From NCBI GenBank assembly GCA_035306065.1, contig DATGOL010000116.1:1-38878 (forward strand): DNA of 38,878 nt. The letters run 5' to 3'. The translations under genes and the position numbers were made by a program. Below are positions 12,624 through 21,732 of this stretch, in pieces. The number at the start of each line of letters is the position of its first letter. Position 1 is the first letter of the stretch. The stretch comes from JBBQHX01 sp035306065. GTDB lineage: Bacteria; Gemmatimonadota; Gemmatimonadetes; Gemmatimonadales; Gemmatimonadaceae. The notes beneath the pieces are model-generated. The model searched no databases. It was not told the origin of the DNA and saw only the letters and a program-made list of their open reading frames with translations.

Positions 12624-13663
12624 CCATACCTCCCTCTTCCATACCGCCTTCTTCACCGCCCTCGTCGTCGGAGCAACTTTTGCCGCAGGCGCATGAGTCC
12701 AGCGAGCTAAACGCCGAGGCGATCGCGAGCGCTCTCGAGCGCGTTCACGAGGCTGTAGCCACGCGCGTCATCGGCCAGCGGGAAGTGGTGTCCCAGTCCC
12801 TCATCGCCGTCCTGGCCCGGGGCCACGTTCTGCTCGAGGGGGTACCCGGTGTGGCCAAGACGCTCCTGGTACGCGCCCTCTCCGGTGCACTCGGCGCGCG
12901 TTTCGGCCGAATTCAGTTCACCCCGGATCTCGTACCATCCGACGTAACGGGAGTGAGTGTGTTCCGTGAAGCCGAACGGCGCTTCGAGTTCGTACCAGGC
13001 CCGGTATTCACTGACCTGCTCCTCGCAGACGAGATCAACCGCGCGCCCGCCAAAACGCAGTCGGCGCTGCTGGAAGCGATGCAGGAACGTCAGGTAACCG
13101 TGGATGGACAGGCGAGGCCACTCGGCCCGCTGTTCACCGTATTCGCCACGCAGAATCCAGTGGAATACGAAGGCACCTACCCGCTTCCAGAAGCCCAGCT
13201 GGACAGGTTCCTGCTCAAGGTGCGCGTTCCCTACCCCGCAAGGGAGAGCGAGGTCGCCATCCTGGACAGGTACGCCGAGGGATTCGATCCGGAGAAGCCC
13301 GGCGGTGCCACGCCTGACGCGGTGCTGGCTGACAATGAGCTGGAGCAGCTGCGCTCGGCCGTGGAGAAGGTTCGCGTGTCGCCAGACGTAAGGCGCTACG
13401 TGGCAGACGTTGTGCGTGCAACGCGCGACTATGAAGGCTTTACGCTGGGTGCGTCTCCGCGCGCGACGGTAGCGCTGTTCCGCGCGGCGCGTGCGGCTGC
13501 ACTGCTCGAGGCACGCGACTTCGTTACGCCGGACGACGTGAAGTCCCTGGTGCCCGCCGTGCTTCGCCACCGGGTGATGGTTGCACCGGAACTGGAGGTT
13601 GAAGGACGCACGGCAGACGACGTGCTCGAGGACGTGCTGCTGCGGGTGAAGGTGCCCGAGTGA
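12620..13663 (+). CDS. moxR: MoxR-family AAA+ ATPase
   Basis: A cytoplasmic AAA+ chaperone-like ATPase of 347 residues. Walker A is GVPGVAKT (about 74-81), Walker B is LLLADEINRAP, followed by the conserved KTQSALLEAMQERQVT and sensor 1 FATQNPVEYEGTYPLPEAQLDRF, then the C-terminal lid (TLGASPRATVALFRAARAAA). MoxR proteins help mature or insert partner proteins that carry von Willebrand-A-like or DUF58 domains, such as the protein encoded next. The start is a GTG overlapping the previous stop; the first 30 residues are a Pro/Ser-rich tail with no homology, so a later start is possible. This is the best-defined member of the 9639-15120 gene set. Confidence 0.95.
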   Translation: MTIPPSSIPPSSPPSSSEQLLPQAHESSELNAEAIASALERVHEAVATRVIGQREVVSQSLIAVLARGHVLLEGVPGVAKTLLVRALSGALGARFGRIQFTPDLVPSDVTGVSVFREAERRFEFVPGPVFTDLLLADEINRAPAKTQSALLEAMQERQVTVDGQARPLGPLFTVFATQNPVEYEGTYPLPEAQLDRFLLKVRVPYPARESEVAILDRYAEGFDPEKPGGATPDAVLADNELEQLRSAVEKVRVSPDVRRYVADVVRATRDYEGFTLGASPRATVALFRAARAAALLEARDFVTPDDVKSLVPAVLRHRVMVAPELEVEGRTADDVLEDVLLRVKVPE

Positions 13664-13728
13664 GCACCGCAGGGTACGCGATATTGAGGGTTCGCCGTGT
13701 TGCGCCTGCAGGCGATCGCTACAGATAG

Positions 13729-15120
13729 ATGCGTATCGCAATACTGATCGCACTGGTTGCACCCTTCTGGCTCTGGAGGGCAGGCGACTACGGCATCGTG
13801 CCCGGTGCGGTAGCATTGTTCGTGGCAGCTGCCCTGATTCTTTCGGACCTGGCGTTCGCGGTTCACCCATCCATGCTGTCTGTCGAACGAGCGCTGCCGG
13901 ACAGGCTTCCGTTGGGCGAGACCGCTGAGGGTGAGTGGATCGTTAGGTCACGCAGCACGCGGCCGCTGCGAGTGGAGTTGTTCGACCAGTGGCCGCCTGC
14001 GCTGGAGCGCACCGGAGAGCGCGGCGAGACGCTTCCGCCACGCAACCTGCGCAAGGCACCTCGTCCGCATGCCGTACTGCAGCTGAGTGCCGCGGGAGAG
14101 GCAACGGATCGGTTCCGACTGGTCCCTCGTGAGCGCGGAACTCACAAGTTCGGGATGATCGCCCTGCGGGTTGCCGGCCCGCTGGGTCTAGTGAGACGGA
14201 CCGCGAGGTTCGAGGCACCGCACGAGGTGCTGGTAACGCCGTCGCTTGCGGGCGTGAGGCACTACCGCCTCCTTGCCCTGCACCACCGGTTGCGCGAGGC
14301 AGGCGTGCGGGCAGTGCGCAGGCGCGGTGAGGGCACCAGCTTCTCGTCGCTGCGTGACTACGTGCCCGGAGACGACCCGCGACGCATCGACTGGAAGGCC
14401 ACGGCTCGCAGGTCTCGCCTCACCACTCGCGAGCAGGATGTGGAGCAGGGCCAGACCATAATCATCGCGGTGGACGCGGGGCGCCGTATGCTGCAGATGG
14501 CCGGCGACCGTCCGCGGTTCGAGCATGCACTGAATTCCGCGCTCGTGCTGGCTGACGTAGCCGCTCAGTCGGGCGACCGCGTGGGACTGCTCGTATTCGA
14601 TGACATGGTACGCGCATGGGTGTCACCCGCGCGCGGGGCTGCGGCGCTCGAGCGCATTCGTGAGGCGCTCATCCCGATCAGGAGCTCGATGTCCGAGCCG
14701 GACTATGCGGCTGCAATCCGAACGCTCACCGCTCGTCATCGCAAGCGTGCGCTCGTGGTGCTGTTCACGGATATCGTGGACCCGAGGTCAGCCCAGGCCC
14801 TGGTTGGACACCTGACGCGCGGGGGTGCTCGTCACCTGCCGCTGATCGTTGCACTTCGCGACGACGCGATGGTGAACGTGGCTACCGGCAGCGTGAGGCT
14901 GGCGGAAGCGGCGGTCGGTACCTCTGGCGCTTCAGGTGACTGGGGTAGCGCTCCTGAAGCGTTCGAGCGGGCGGCTGCCGAGGAACTGCTGCTTGCTCGT
15001 GAGGAGGCGCTCGTGCGTATGCGCCGTTCAGGTGCGAGCGTAGTGGATGTGTCGCCGCAGACGATGGCGGGAGCCGTGGTGAACCGGTACCTGGAGTTGA
15101 AGCGGCGGGGCAAGCTGTAG
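13729..15120 (+). CDS. DUF58 domain protein (MoxR partner)
   Basis: A 463-residue protein with two N-terminal membrane segments (about 3-40), a beta-rich region, then the DUF58 signature GEGTSFSSLRDYVPGDDPRRIDWKATARR (about 200-225) and a vWA-like fold starting TIIIAVDAGRRM. In place of a full MIDAS DxSxS it has DAGRR, as many DUF58 proteins do. DUF58 genes almost always follow moxR, and the pair is thought to act in envelope or stress-related protein assembly. It is separated from moxR by 65 bp, wider than the other junctions of the set. It converges on the RDD-SpoIIM gene, leaving 38 bp between the stops. Confidence 0.92.
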   Translation: MRIAILIALVAPFWLWRAGDYGIVPGAVALFVAAALILSDLAFAVHPSMLSVERALPDRLPLGETAEGEWIVRSRSTRPLRVELFDQWPPALERTGERGETLPPRNLRKAPRPHAVLQLSAAGEATDRFRLVPRERGTHKFGMIALRVAGPLGLVRRTARFEAPHEVLVTPSLAGVRHYRLLALHHRLREAGVRAVRRRGEGTSFSSLRDYVPGDDPRRIDWKATARRSRLTTREQDVEQGQTIIIAVDAGRRMLQMAGDRPRFEHALNSALVLADVAAQSGDRVGLLVFDDMVRAWVSPARGAAALERIREALIPIRSSMSEPDYAAAIRTLTARHRKRALVVLFTDIVDPRSAQALVGHLTRGGARHLPLIVALRDDAMVNVATGSVRLAEAAVGTSGASGDWGSAPEAFERAAAEELLLAREEALVRMRRSGASVVDVSPQTMAGAVVNRYLELKRRGKL

Positions 15121-15158
15121 GTACCCGGTGTAGTCCCGTACCAGTTCGGCGGCTGGCT

Positions 15159-17066
15159 TTACCTGCTGCGCTCCTCACGCAGTGCTCGCCGGCCGCTCGC
15201 GAGCCACGCCACCAGGCCGATCGCGGTAAGGGCAGATACGCTGTACTTGGCCGCGTCAGGCCACTGGTTGGGAGAGATCGTTCCCTCGATGATGCCGGCA
15301 ACGATCAGTATTGCCGTAACGGCGCCGATCAGCACGATTGCCCGTCTTCCGTTGTCGACCATGGCATCCGCGCGCGTGCGTGAACCGGGAATCAGGATTG
15401 CGGCTGCGAGGAGCAGTCCGCCGCCTCCGGCAAGGCAAATTGCGAACAGTTCGAGAACGCCGTGCGCAGCAATGAAGCCCATGATCTGCCTCGCGATGCC
15501 ATGCTTGCTGTAGTACCCCAGCACCGCACCGATACTCACACCGTTGAACATCATGCTGGCCACTGTGGGGATTCCGGCGAGGACTCCACCGGCGAAGGCC
15601 ACGTACCCAACCTGCACGTTGTTCGTCGTTATGCCGCTGGCAAGCACGGGTCCGCGAGCACGTGCCTCACGCTCCGGCAGGTAGGCTCGCCCTTCCAGGG
15701 GACGGTCCAGCGCCTCCTCCACGCGCTGGCGCATGCCGTCACTTATGAGCGAGGCCCACCCGGTTGGCTCCTCGGCCTTTACGCGCGCGAACGCAACCGC
15801 CATCGGCCCGAACAGCAGCAGCGCCGCCAGGGCGATCGGGCGCCAGGAACGCCACACCTCAGCCGGAGCGGTGGTAAACAGGAAGCGCAGAATCTCGTGC
15901 AGCGGCAGTGCGCGTCTGCGGTACAGCAGGTTGTGGCCGGCGGCAACGAGGCGGCCGAGATAGTACATCTCGTCTGGCGTGCGTCCGCGTGAGGCAGTGC
16001 GCATGCGTGCCAGGTCCGCGCTCACGTCACGGTACTCCGCCACGAAGTCGGACAGGTCTTCCTCAGGAATGGACGAGAGCCCGCCGCGTGCCTGGATTGT
16101 CTGCAGCCTGGCACCGAACCTCTGCCAGCGCTGCATGCCGCCGGCCACGATAGCACGCTCCTCGCGCCCGGGTGCCGCGTCTACCGATACGGCGGCTCCC
16201 GACGAGCGTGCCTGCCGTTCTCGCGCCAGGATCCTGAGCAGGTCCGGCTCCACCATCACGGTCTCGTTGGGTAGCACGGCGCGCACTCGCGCCATGAGAC
16301 TCGCTGCCAGCGCGATACGTCGCCCGGCCTCGAGCTCCGGTGCCCGGGCCACGAACCGCTCGAGCAGGGCGGTCAGATCGTCAGGCAGCTGAGGGAGTAT
16401 TACCGGGCCGCCGCCATTTTCGGCCCTCGCATTGACACCCGCGCGCACTGCTGCAGCCGCGCCGCCGGCCTCACCCGTAAGGGCGTCTGTATCGGCAGTC
16501 GCGCCCGGCACCGCTCCCGGGATATCAGTCGCGTCAACATCTACCACCCGCTCCGACACACGGATCGCACGCTCCTGCACGACGATCGTTCCCGCCGCAA
16601 AATCGCCCAGTCGCTTCCCACTTCGCGAGAACACCACACTCGCCATTCCAAAGAAGTAGAAAACCAGAGGCTGCTGATCCACTATACGCACCAGGTTGCG
16701 TACTGCAGATGCACCGAAGTCCACTGCGAACCCGCCATCCCTCACTACCCGCAGGCGCATGCGTCGCTTGCCGGGCGTCTGCCCGTCTGCAAGGGCCTCG
16801 AACAGCACGTAGTAGCCCCACTGCAGCAGGAACTGGCCGAGTAGACCCAGCGAGGTAAGCCACGGAGCGCGCAGCGCATCCGAAGTGCTGCCGAACTCGC
16901 GCGCTGCCCACGACAACATCGCGCCGAACAGCAACCAGGCAACGATGATGATGGCAGTGTCTATGATTGCCGCTGCGGCGCGTGAACCCACACCGGCCAC
17001 GGTGTAGGTAAGAACAACCTGCTCGGGCGTTTCGACTTCGAGCGTCTGGTCCAGGGTACGCGACAT
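15159..17066 (-). CDS. RDD domain - SpoIIM-like membrane fusion protein
   Basis: A 635-residue fusion. Residues about 10-150 are an RDD domain: GVGSRAAAAIIDTAIIIVAWLL, then LADGQTPGKRRMRLRVV and FYFFGMASVVFSRSGKRLGDFAAGT. A long, poorly conserved Ala/Arg-rich hydrophilic linker follows. The last 250 residues are a stage II sporulation protein M-like domain with five or so membrane spans and the family hallmark AAHGVLELFAICLAGGGGLLLA. In many genomes the RDD and SpoIIM proteins are separate genes inside MoxR/DUF58 operons; here they form one chain on the opposite strand. There is no reason to link it with sporulation. The start used is the ATG at 17066 (MSRTLDQTLEV); an in-frame ATG at 17126 adds 20 unconserved residues. 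Confidence 0.88.
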   Translation of the reverse strand: MSRTLDQTLEVETPEQVVLTYTVAGVGSRAAAAIIDTAIIIVAWLLFGAMLSWAAREFGSTSDALRAPWLTSLGLLGQFLLQWGYYVLFEALADGQTPGKRRMRLRVVRDGGFAVDFGASAVRNLVRIVDQQPLVFYFFGMASVVFSRSGKRLGDFAAGTIVVQERAIRVSERVVDVDATDIPGAVPGATADTDALTGEAGGAAAAVRAGVNARAENGGGPVILPQLPDDLTALLERFVARAPELEAGRRIALAASLMARVRAVLPNETVMVEPDLLRILARERQARSSGAAVSVDAAPGREERAIVAGGMQRWQRFGARLQTIQARGGLSSIPEEDLSDFVAEYRDVSADLARMRTASRGRTPDEMYYLGRLVAAGHNLLYRRRALPLHEILRFLFTTAPAEVWRSWRPIALAALLLFGPMAVAFARVKAEEPTGWASLISDGMRQRVEEALDRPLEGRAYLPEREARARGPVLASGITTNNVQVGYVAFAGGVLAGIPTVASMMFNGVSIGAVLGYYSKHGIARQIMGFIAAHGVLELFAICLAGGGGLLLAAAILIPGSRTRADAMVDNGRRAIVLIGAVTAILIVAGIIEGTISPNQWPDAAKYSVSALTAIGLVAWLASGRRALREERSR

Positions 17067-17299
17067 GTGCGCAAACTGCAGCACTCCACATGAATAGGGA
17101 ACCGGCCTCACCAGTAGGGGTCTCACCTTTGCTGCAGCTACGCTACGTCCCGCATGCTTGCCGATCCGTTAGAGTGCACAGGCGCGAGTCTGACCCGCAC
17201 GTATGGACAGGGAAACATTTGATGGTGGCCTGTGTCGCCTTGCAGCTGCCCGGGTCCGCTGCCAGATCACCGAGAGGGAGCACCACCCAAGAGAGGATC

Positions 17300-18727
17300 A
17301 TGATTCCGATATCCCCCAGAACTTCTCCGGCCGGGCGCTGCAGTCGCGCGCTGCGGGTTCATGTCATGGCCGCCCTGCTCACGGCGCTGGCGCTCCCGGC
17401 ATCGCTTGATGCCCAGATTCCGCAGGAGGAATACGCCACCCGCCGCGCCTCGCTCGCGCGGATGATGTCTGGCGACGGAGTGATCCTGGTGCGCGGTGCG
17501 ACAGCTCCTGCGCAAGACTACATGGAGTTCAGCCAGTCTCCTCCGCTCAACTATCTCGCCGGCATTCAGGAGCCGGACGCGTCGCTCCTGATCGTGAAAC
17601 GGGGCTCAACGGTCAACGAGATCCTCTTCGTGCGCGAGCGGAATCCCGATCGCGAAATCTGGGAGGGGAAATTCCTCGGTACGAAGGGCGCGTCAGCACT
17701 CACCGGCATGGAGGCGCGGCCGCGCGAGGCACTCAACGGAGTGCTGGACTCCCTGCTTCAGCGGGGCGGCACACTCTTCACAACGAGCACGGCAGACATG
17801 GCCGGCTTCCCGGGTTCGTCCGGCAGGGAGTGGACACCGCCTGAGGGAACCCGCGCGCAACCCATGATCGCCGAACTGCAGCGGCTGCGCGGAACCAAGT
17901 CGGCTGCCGAGCTGCAACTCATTCGCCGTGCAGTTGATATCACCGTGGAAGCGCACAACGAAGCCAGGCGCATTGTCGCTCCCGATCGGTACGAGTATGA
18001 GGTGGAAGCGATCATCGAGTACACCTTTCGAAGGAATGGCGCCGAGCGTCCGGCATTCGCGTCCATCGTTGGGTCCGGCCCGAATTCCACGTCGCTGCAC
18101 TACAACCAGAACGATCGCCAGATGAAGGCGGGCGAAACGATCGTCATAGATATCGGTGCCAACTTTCACGGCTACTCGGCAGACATTACCCGCACGCTCC
18201 CGGTAAGCGGAAAGTTCACGCCGGAGCAGAGCCTGATCTATCAGACGGTGCGCAATGCCCAGGCTGCCGCTGAGGCTGAGGCGAGACCGGGGGTGTCCTA
18301 CACGAAACTGATGGCGGCTGCGGAGAGTGAGCTGGCTGCGGGCCTGGCCCGGGCGGGGCTGATCGATTCGGCGAATGCCACCTACGACTGCAACCGTCCC
18401 GGCGGCTGTCCTCAGTTCCGGCTGTACTACATGCACGGCCTTGGGCACGGCATCGGCCTGCAGGTGCACGACCCCGACCAGTTTCAGTTCGGAACGATCG
18501 GCGTGAACAGCGTGTTTACGATCGAACCCGGCATCTACGTGCGCGAAGACGTTCTGGACCACCTGCCCGACACGCCTGGCAATCGCGCCCTCAGGGCTCG
18601 GCTGGCACCGGCAGTGGCGAAGTATGCGAACATAGGTGTGCGCATCGAGGACGATTACATAGTGGGCGAGAATGGTGCGGAGTGGATCAGCCGGGTGCCC
18701 AGGGAGCTGAGCGAGGTGGGGGGATGA
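17300..18727 (+). CDS. Secreted Xaa-Pro aminopeptidase, M24B family
   Basis: Removes N-terminal residues that precede proline. All five metal ligands of the pita-bread fold are present: Asp284 and Asp295 (VIDIGANFHGYSADITRT), His383 (MHGLGHGIGLQVHDP), Glu409 (FTIEPGIYV) and Glu450 (VRIEDDYIV). The creatinase-like N-terminal domain starts near residue 45 (EYATRRASLARMM). A signal peptide is visible (basic head, then AALLTALALPASLDA with cleavage before Gln), so it should act in the periplasm or outside. The ATG at 17300 is chosen because it gives this signal peptide and follows GAGAGGA. It lies 265 bp upstream of the lasso operon but is probably a separate unit; nothing shows that it acts on the lasso peptide. 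Confidence 0.93.
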   Translation: MIPISPRTSPAGRCSRALRVHVMAALLTALALPASLDAQIPQEEYATRRASLARMMSGDGVILVRGATAPAQDYMEFSQSPPLNYLAGIQEPDASLLIVKRGSTVNEILFVRERNPDREIWEGKFLGTKGASALTGMEARPREALNGVLDSLLQRGGTLFTTSTADMAGFPGSSGREWTPPEGTRAQPMIAELQRLRGTKSAAELQLIRRAVDITVEAHNEARRIVAPDRYEYEVEAIIEYTFRRNGAERPAFASIVGSGPNSTSLHYNQNDRQMKAGETIVIDIGANFHGYSADITRTLPVSGKFTPEQSLIYQTVRNAQAAAEAEARPGVSYTKLMAAAESELAAGLARAGLIDSANATYDCNRPGGCPQFRLYYMHGLGHGIGLQVHDPDQFQFGTIGVNSVFTIEPGIYVREDVLDHLPDTPGNRALRARLAPAVAKYANIGVRIEDDYIVGENGAEWISRVPRELSEVGG

Positions 18728-18843
18728 GGGTTTGAAGCAGGCATTGGAGGCAGGACTCAGCTTTCCGGCATACGGTGCTGGGACCTGTTTCTGGCTCCCA
18801 TGTCGTCGCTGTCCTGCACCAGGTGCGGCATGTACACAACAGC

Positions 18844-18877
18844 GGTAACAACTGCGCCAAAAGGTAACAAGTAGCGC
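18844..18877. promoter_or_regulatory. Direct repeats upstream of the lasso operon, possible operator
   Basis: Two copies of GGTAACAA-(C/G)T-(A)-GCGC lie 19 bases apart (18844-18857 and 18863-18877) in the 265-bp gap before the first lasso gene. A related AGCGGTTAC stands at 18894-18902. Two roughly helical-turn-spaced repeats would suit a dimeric regulator. No convincing -35/-10 pair can be named. Confidence 0.3.
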
Positions 18878-18992
18878 AAACTATTACTCACCAAGCGGTT
18901 ACGGTTGGGCATGGGAGGCGGCCCCCCCTTTGCCCTAGCATCGGGTCAGCAGCACCTAGTGAAGCAGGTCTCATCACCAGGAACAGCACCCG

Positions 18993-19262
18993 ATGCTTCC
19001 AACTCCGAATCCCGCTGTACTCTTCCAGCCCGTTGCCGAGGGCGCCATTCTGCTCCATACCGAGCAGGAGATCTACTTCGGACTCAATGAGGTAGGCGCC
19101 CTCGTGTGGCAGCTGCTGCCGCCACACAGCAAAGATCTCTCCGAGGTGCTGCACAGCCTTGGTCAGCGCTACCCGGAAGTGGACATCCGCGACATCGAGT
19201 TAGACGTCAGCGGCCTGCTCGAGGAACTGGCCGGCAGCGGCCTCGTAGTACCCGCGGAGTGA
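18993..19262 (+). CDS. Lasso peptide biosynthesis B1, PqqD-like recognition protein
   Basis: A small PqqD-fold protein of 89 residues. It has the typical pattern: an early beta strand (ILLHTEQEIYFGLNEVGALVWQLL), then helices ending in LEVD-type residues (VDIRDIELDVSGLLEELAGSGLV). In split lasso systems B1 is the RiPP recognition element that binds the precursor leader (the Tyr/Pro/Leu motif) and hands it to the B2 protease. The leader encoded at 21744 carries exactly this motif. AGGA lies eleven bases before the ATG, a slightly long spacing. The stop codon overlaps the start of B2 by one base (TGATG), so the two are coupled. The PqqD fold alone is also found in other pathways; the neighbours settle the assignment. 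Confidence 0.92.
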   Translation: MLPTPNPAVLFQPVAEGAILLHTEQEIYFGLNEVGALVWQLLPPHSKDLSEVLHSLGQRYPEVDIRDIELDVSGLLEELAGSGLVVPAE

Positions 19263-19717
19263 TGGTGAGGGCGCTGCGGATACTCAGGCGCGCGGCTCGC
19301 CTCACGCCTCGTGAGGTGCGACTGCTCGTGGAAGCTCAGTACACCCTGCTCGCGTGCCAGGTTGCGCGCTGGCAGCGGCCACCAGGCCAGCTTCTGAAGG
19401 TGGCGAACGAGCCTGACGCGTCGGTATCGGTACCCGAGACGAACTTCAGCGCCGCCGCGGAGGTTGAATGGGCACTCTCCCGTGCAGCGCAGTACGGCGC
19501 CGTAAGGCCGGCCTGCCTGGTAAGGTCGCTCGCCCTGCAGCGCATGCTGCGCCGGCACGGCACCCACGCGAGCGAGCTGCGCCTGGGCTTCAGGATGTCC
19601 AATGGCAACCTGGAAGCGCATGCGTGGGTGGAGCTGAACGACATGGTGATCGGTGACAGCCGTGCCCATGTCAGCACCTTCACGCCTGCCACCGGCCGTC
19701 GCCTGGTGGAACAGTGA
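19262..19717 (+). CDS. Lasso peptide biosynthesis B2, leader protease
   Basis: A transglutaminase-like cysteine protease of 151 residues that cuts the leader from the lasso precursor with the help of B1. The catalytic Cys85 lies in RPACLVRSLALQRMLRRHG, His120 in LEAHAWVEL, and the acidic member is Asp127 or Asp132 in the following NDMVIGDS. The N-terminal part is basic and helical (ALRILRRAARLTPREVRLLVEA), as is normal for stand-alone B2 proteins. The ATG at 19262 overlaps the B1 stop; the longer open frame upstream is a shadow of B1. It overlaps the cyclase gene by four bases (GTGA). Confidence 0.93.
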   Translation: MVRALRILRRAARLTPREVRLLVEAQYTLLACQVARWQRPPGQLLKVANEPDASVSVPETNFSAAAEVEWALSRAAQYGAVRPACLVRSLALQRMLRRHGTHASELRLGFRMSNGNLEAHAWVELNDMVIGDSRAHVSTFTPATGRRLVEQ

Positions 19718-21672
19718 GCGCCATTCTTGGCGTGTTCAGCAGCGCGCGCACCATCAGCGACGCAGAAGCGCGACGCATGCTCGGCGCCATGGATTCACGT
19801 GGTGCAGAACGCACGGAAATCTGGCGCGATGACCACTGCGTGCTCGCCGTAAGCAGATACGAATGGGAATTGGCAAGCCAGTTCTCGGGCCCCGTGCTCA
19901 TTGCGAGTGACGATCGGTATGTCGTGGCTGCAGACGCTTCAGTGTACTATCGAAGGGAACTCGTCGAGGCACTTGCGAGGGATGGCATTGGCGGAAGGCA
20001 GGACTCTGCTGCATACCTGATTCTGGCTGCATGGCGTGCCTGGGGTGAAGAGTGCGCCAACCGGCTGGATGGTGACTTTGCGTTCATTGTCTGGGATCGC
20101 CGCGAGCGTCAGGCGGTGTGCGTGCGTGACTTCGGGGGCAAGCGACCGCTCCACTACGCTACGCCGGGCGGCGAGCTCGTGGTGGCGTCCACGATTGGGG
20201 GTGTGCTCGCGCATCCGCGGTGTCCAGCGGAGATCAACTTGCGCTGCATCGCGGGAACCATCTCGGGCATGCACTTCTCGGCCGGTCCGGAAACGGCGTA
20301 CGAGGCCATCCGGGTACTGCCTCACGCCCACATGCTCGCCTGGACACCGAGCCGTATCAGCGTGGCGGTTCCCTACTGGGAAGTGCCGGTAGGCCAGCAG
20401 GAAAGCCCGCTGCCGTTCGAGGACGCAGCAGACCACCTGCGGGAGCTCCTGCGCGTGGCCTCACGCGAGCGCATGGATTCCAACGGAATCAACAGTGTCT
20501 GGATGAGCGGCGGGTGGGATTCCACCGCAGTGTTTGGTGCCGCGCAGCTCGCGGCCGGAACCGAAGGCTTTCAGCACCGCGCGCTGCCGGTGTCCATCAG
20601 CTACCCGGAAGGCGATCCCGGTCGTGAAGACGAGTGGATCCAGAGTGTTGCCGATCAGTGGAACACACCGGTGGAGTGGATTGACATAGCGGACATCCCG
20701 TTCCTGGAGAACGAGGAGCATCGTGCTGCCGAACGGGACGAGCCGTATGCGCACCTGTACGCGAACTGGAACATGGCCCTTGCGCGCGGTTCGCGTGCCG
20801 TGGGTTCGCGCATTGCGCTGGACGGCAACGGCGGCGATCAGCTGTTCCAGAACTCGGATGTGCTGCTCGCGGACCTGTTCAGGCGGGGCCACTGGCTGAC
20901 GCTGGCGCGCGAGTGGCCTGCCAGGCAGCGCGGCGGTGCACGCGAGTTTTTCTCGAGCGTGATCAAGCCGAACATGGGCCCACGCGCCCGGGCGGCAGCA
21001 TCGCGGCTGCGCGGCGGGCAGCCGTTGCGCGACTACATGGAGCGTCCGCTTCCGGAGTGGCTCTCGGCTTCAGCGGCAAACGCCTACTCGCTCGTGCAGC
21101 ACGATCGCCGGTTTCTCGCCCGCGCTCTTCCCGTTTCGCTGGGCGAGCGGGAGATCGACTGGCAGTTCCGGAGCCTGTTCATATCGCGCGCGTTCGGTCT
21201 CCTTACCGGCTTCGCACTATCGCAGGGCGTGGAGCTTCGATCACCGCTGAGCGATCGCCGCGTGATAGAGTTCGCACTCTCCCGTCCCTGGCAGGAACGC
21301 TCGTCAGGCGCCGAAACGAAGTTGCTGCTTCGGAGATCCATGAAGGGGCTGCTTCCCGATGAAGTTCTGGCTCCCCGCACATGCCGCACGGGCATCACGT
21401 CCGGCTACTCGCACACTGGGATGTGCAACCACTTCCCCGCGCTGCTTGCGCGAACCATGGAGCAGCCGCTGCTGCTGGAAGAATACGGGATAATTGACGG
21501 GCGGCGCCTGACGGCGGCGTGCGAGCGGTATCCCCGCACCGGAAATGCATTCACGCGAGTCAATATGTACTACACGCTGCAGGCGGAGTTGTGGTTGCGA
21601 GCTCATGTGGCCGGTGCTGAGCCTCACGGCTTGCACGCTCCCGCCGCAGTTGCCACACAGCAATTGGTTTGA
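19714..21672 (+). CDS. Lasso peptide cyclase C (asparagine synthase-like)
   Basis: Activates the side chain of the ring Asp by adenylation and closes the isopeptide bond with the core N-terminus. It is an AsnB homologue of 652 residues, with an N-terminal amidotransferase-type domain (about 1-200) and a synthetase domain with the ATP loop MSGGWDST (Ser265-Asp269-Ser270) and IALDGNGGDQLFQ. The glutaminase Cys2 of true asparagine synthases is replaced by Ser (MSAILGVFS), so no ammonia should be made, as expected for a lasso cyclase. The start is a GTG within the B2 stop. It is followed by a 71-bp gap with hairpins and then the precursor gene, so the precursor sits after the cyclase, not at the head of the operon. 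Confidence 0.94.
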   Translation: MSAILGVFSSARTISDAEARRMLGAMDSRGAERTEIWRDDHCVLAVSRYEWELASQFSGPVLIASDDRYVVAADASVYYRRELVEALARDGIGGRQDSAAYLILAAWRAWGEECANRLDGDFAFIVWDRRERQAVCVRDFGGKRPLHYATPGGELVVASTIGGVLAHPRCPAEINLRCIAGTISGMHFSAGPETAYEAIRVLPHAHMLAWTPSRISVAVPYWEVPVGQQESPLPFEDAADHLRELLRVASRERMDSNGINSVWMSGGWDSTAVFGAAQLAAGTEGFQHRALPVSISYPEGDPGREDEWIQSVADQWNTPVEWIDIADIPFLENEEHRAAERDEPYAHLYANWNMALARGSRAVGSRIALDGNGGDQLFQNSDVLLADLFRRGHWLTLAREWPARQRGGAREFFSSVIKPNMGPRARAAASRLRGGQPLRDYMERPLPEWLSASAANAYSLVQHDRRFLARALPVSLGEREIDWQFRSLFISRAFGLLTGFALSQGVELRSPLSDRRVIEFALSRPWQERSSGAETKLLLRRSMKGLLPDEVLAPRTCRTGITSGYSHTGMCNHFPALLARTMEQPLLLEEYGIIDGRRLTAACERYPRTGNAFTRVNMYYTLQAELWLRAHVAGAEPHGLHAPAAVATQQLV

Positions 21673-21679
21673 GTTCTTC

Positions 21680-21720
21680 CCCGTGGACCACTTCCACGGG
21701 CTGTGCGGGCCAGCTGCCCG
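21680..21720 (+). terminator. Two small hairpins before the lasso precursor gene
   Basis: In the gap between cyclase and precursor a perfect 8-bp stem (21680-21687 with 21693-21700, loop CCACT) is followed by a 5-bp stem (21706-21710 with 21716-21720, loop CAGCT). There is no T tract, so they may be processing or stability elements rather than a full terminator. They leave the precursor's ribosome site free. Confidence 0.4.
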
Positions 21721-21732
21721 AATCGTTACTTC

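Noticed and set aside
17300..18727. Lasso isopeptidase linked to the operon
   Set aside because: Known lasso isopeptidases are serine hydrolases of the S9 type. This is an M24 metallopeptidase with a full metal site, separated by 265 bp, so the neighbourhood may be accidental.
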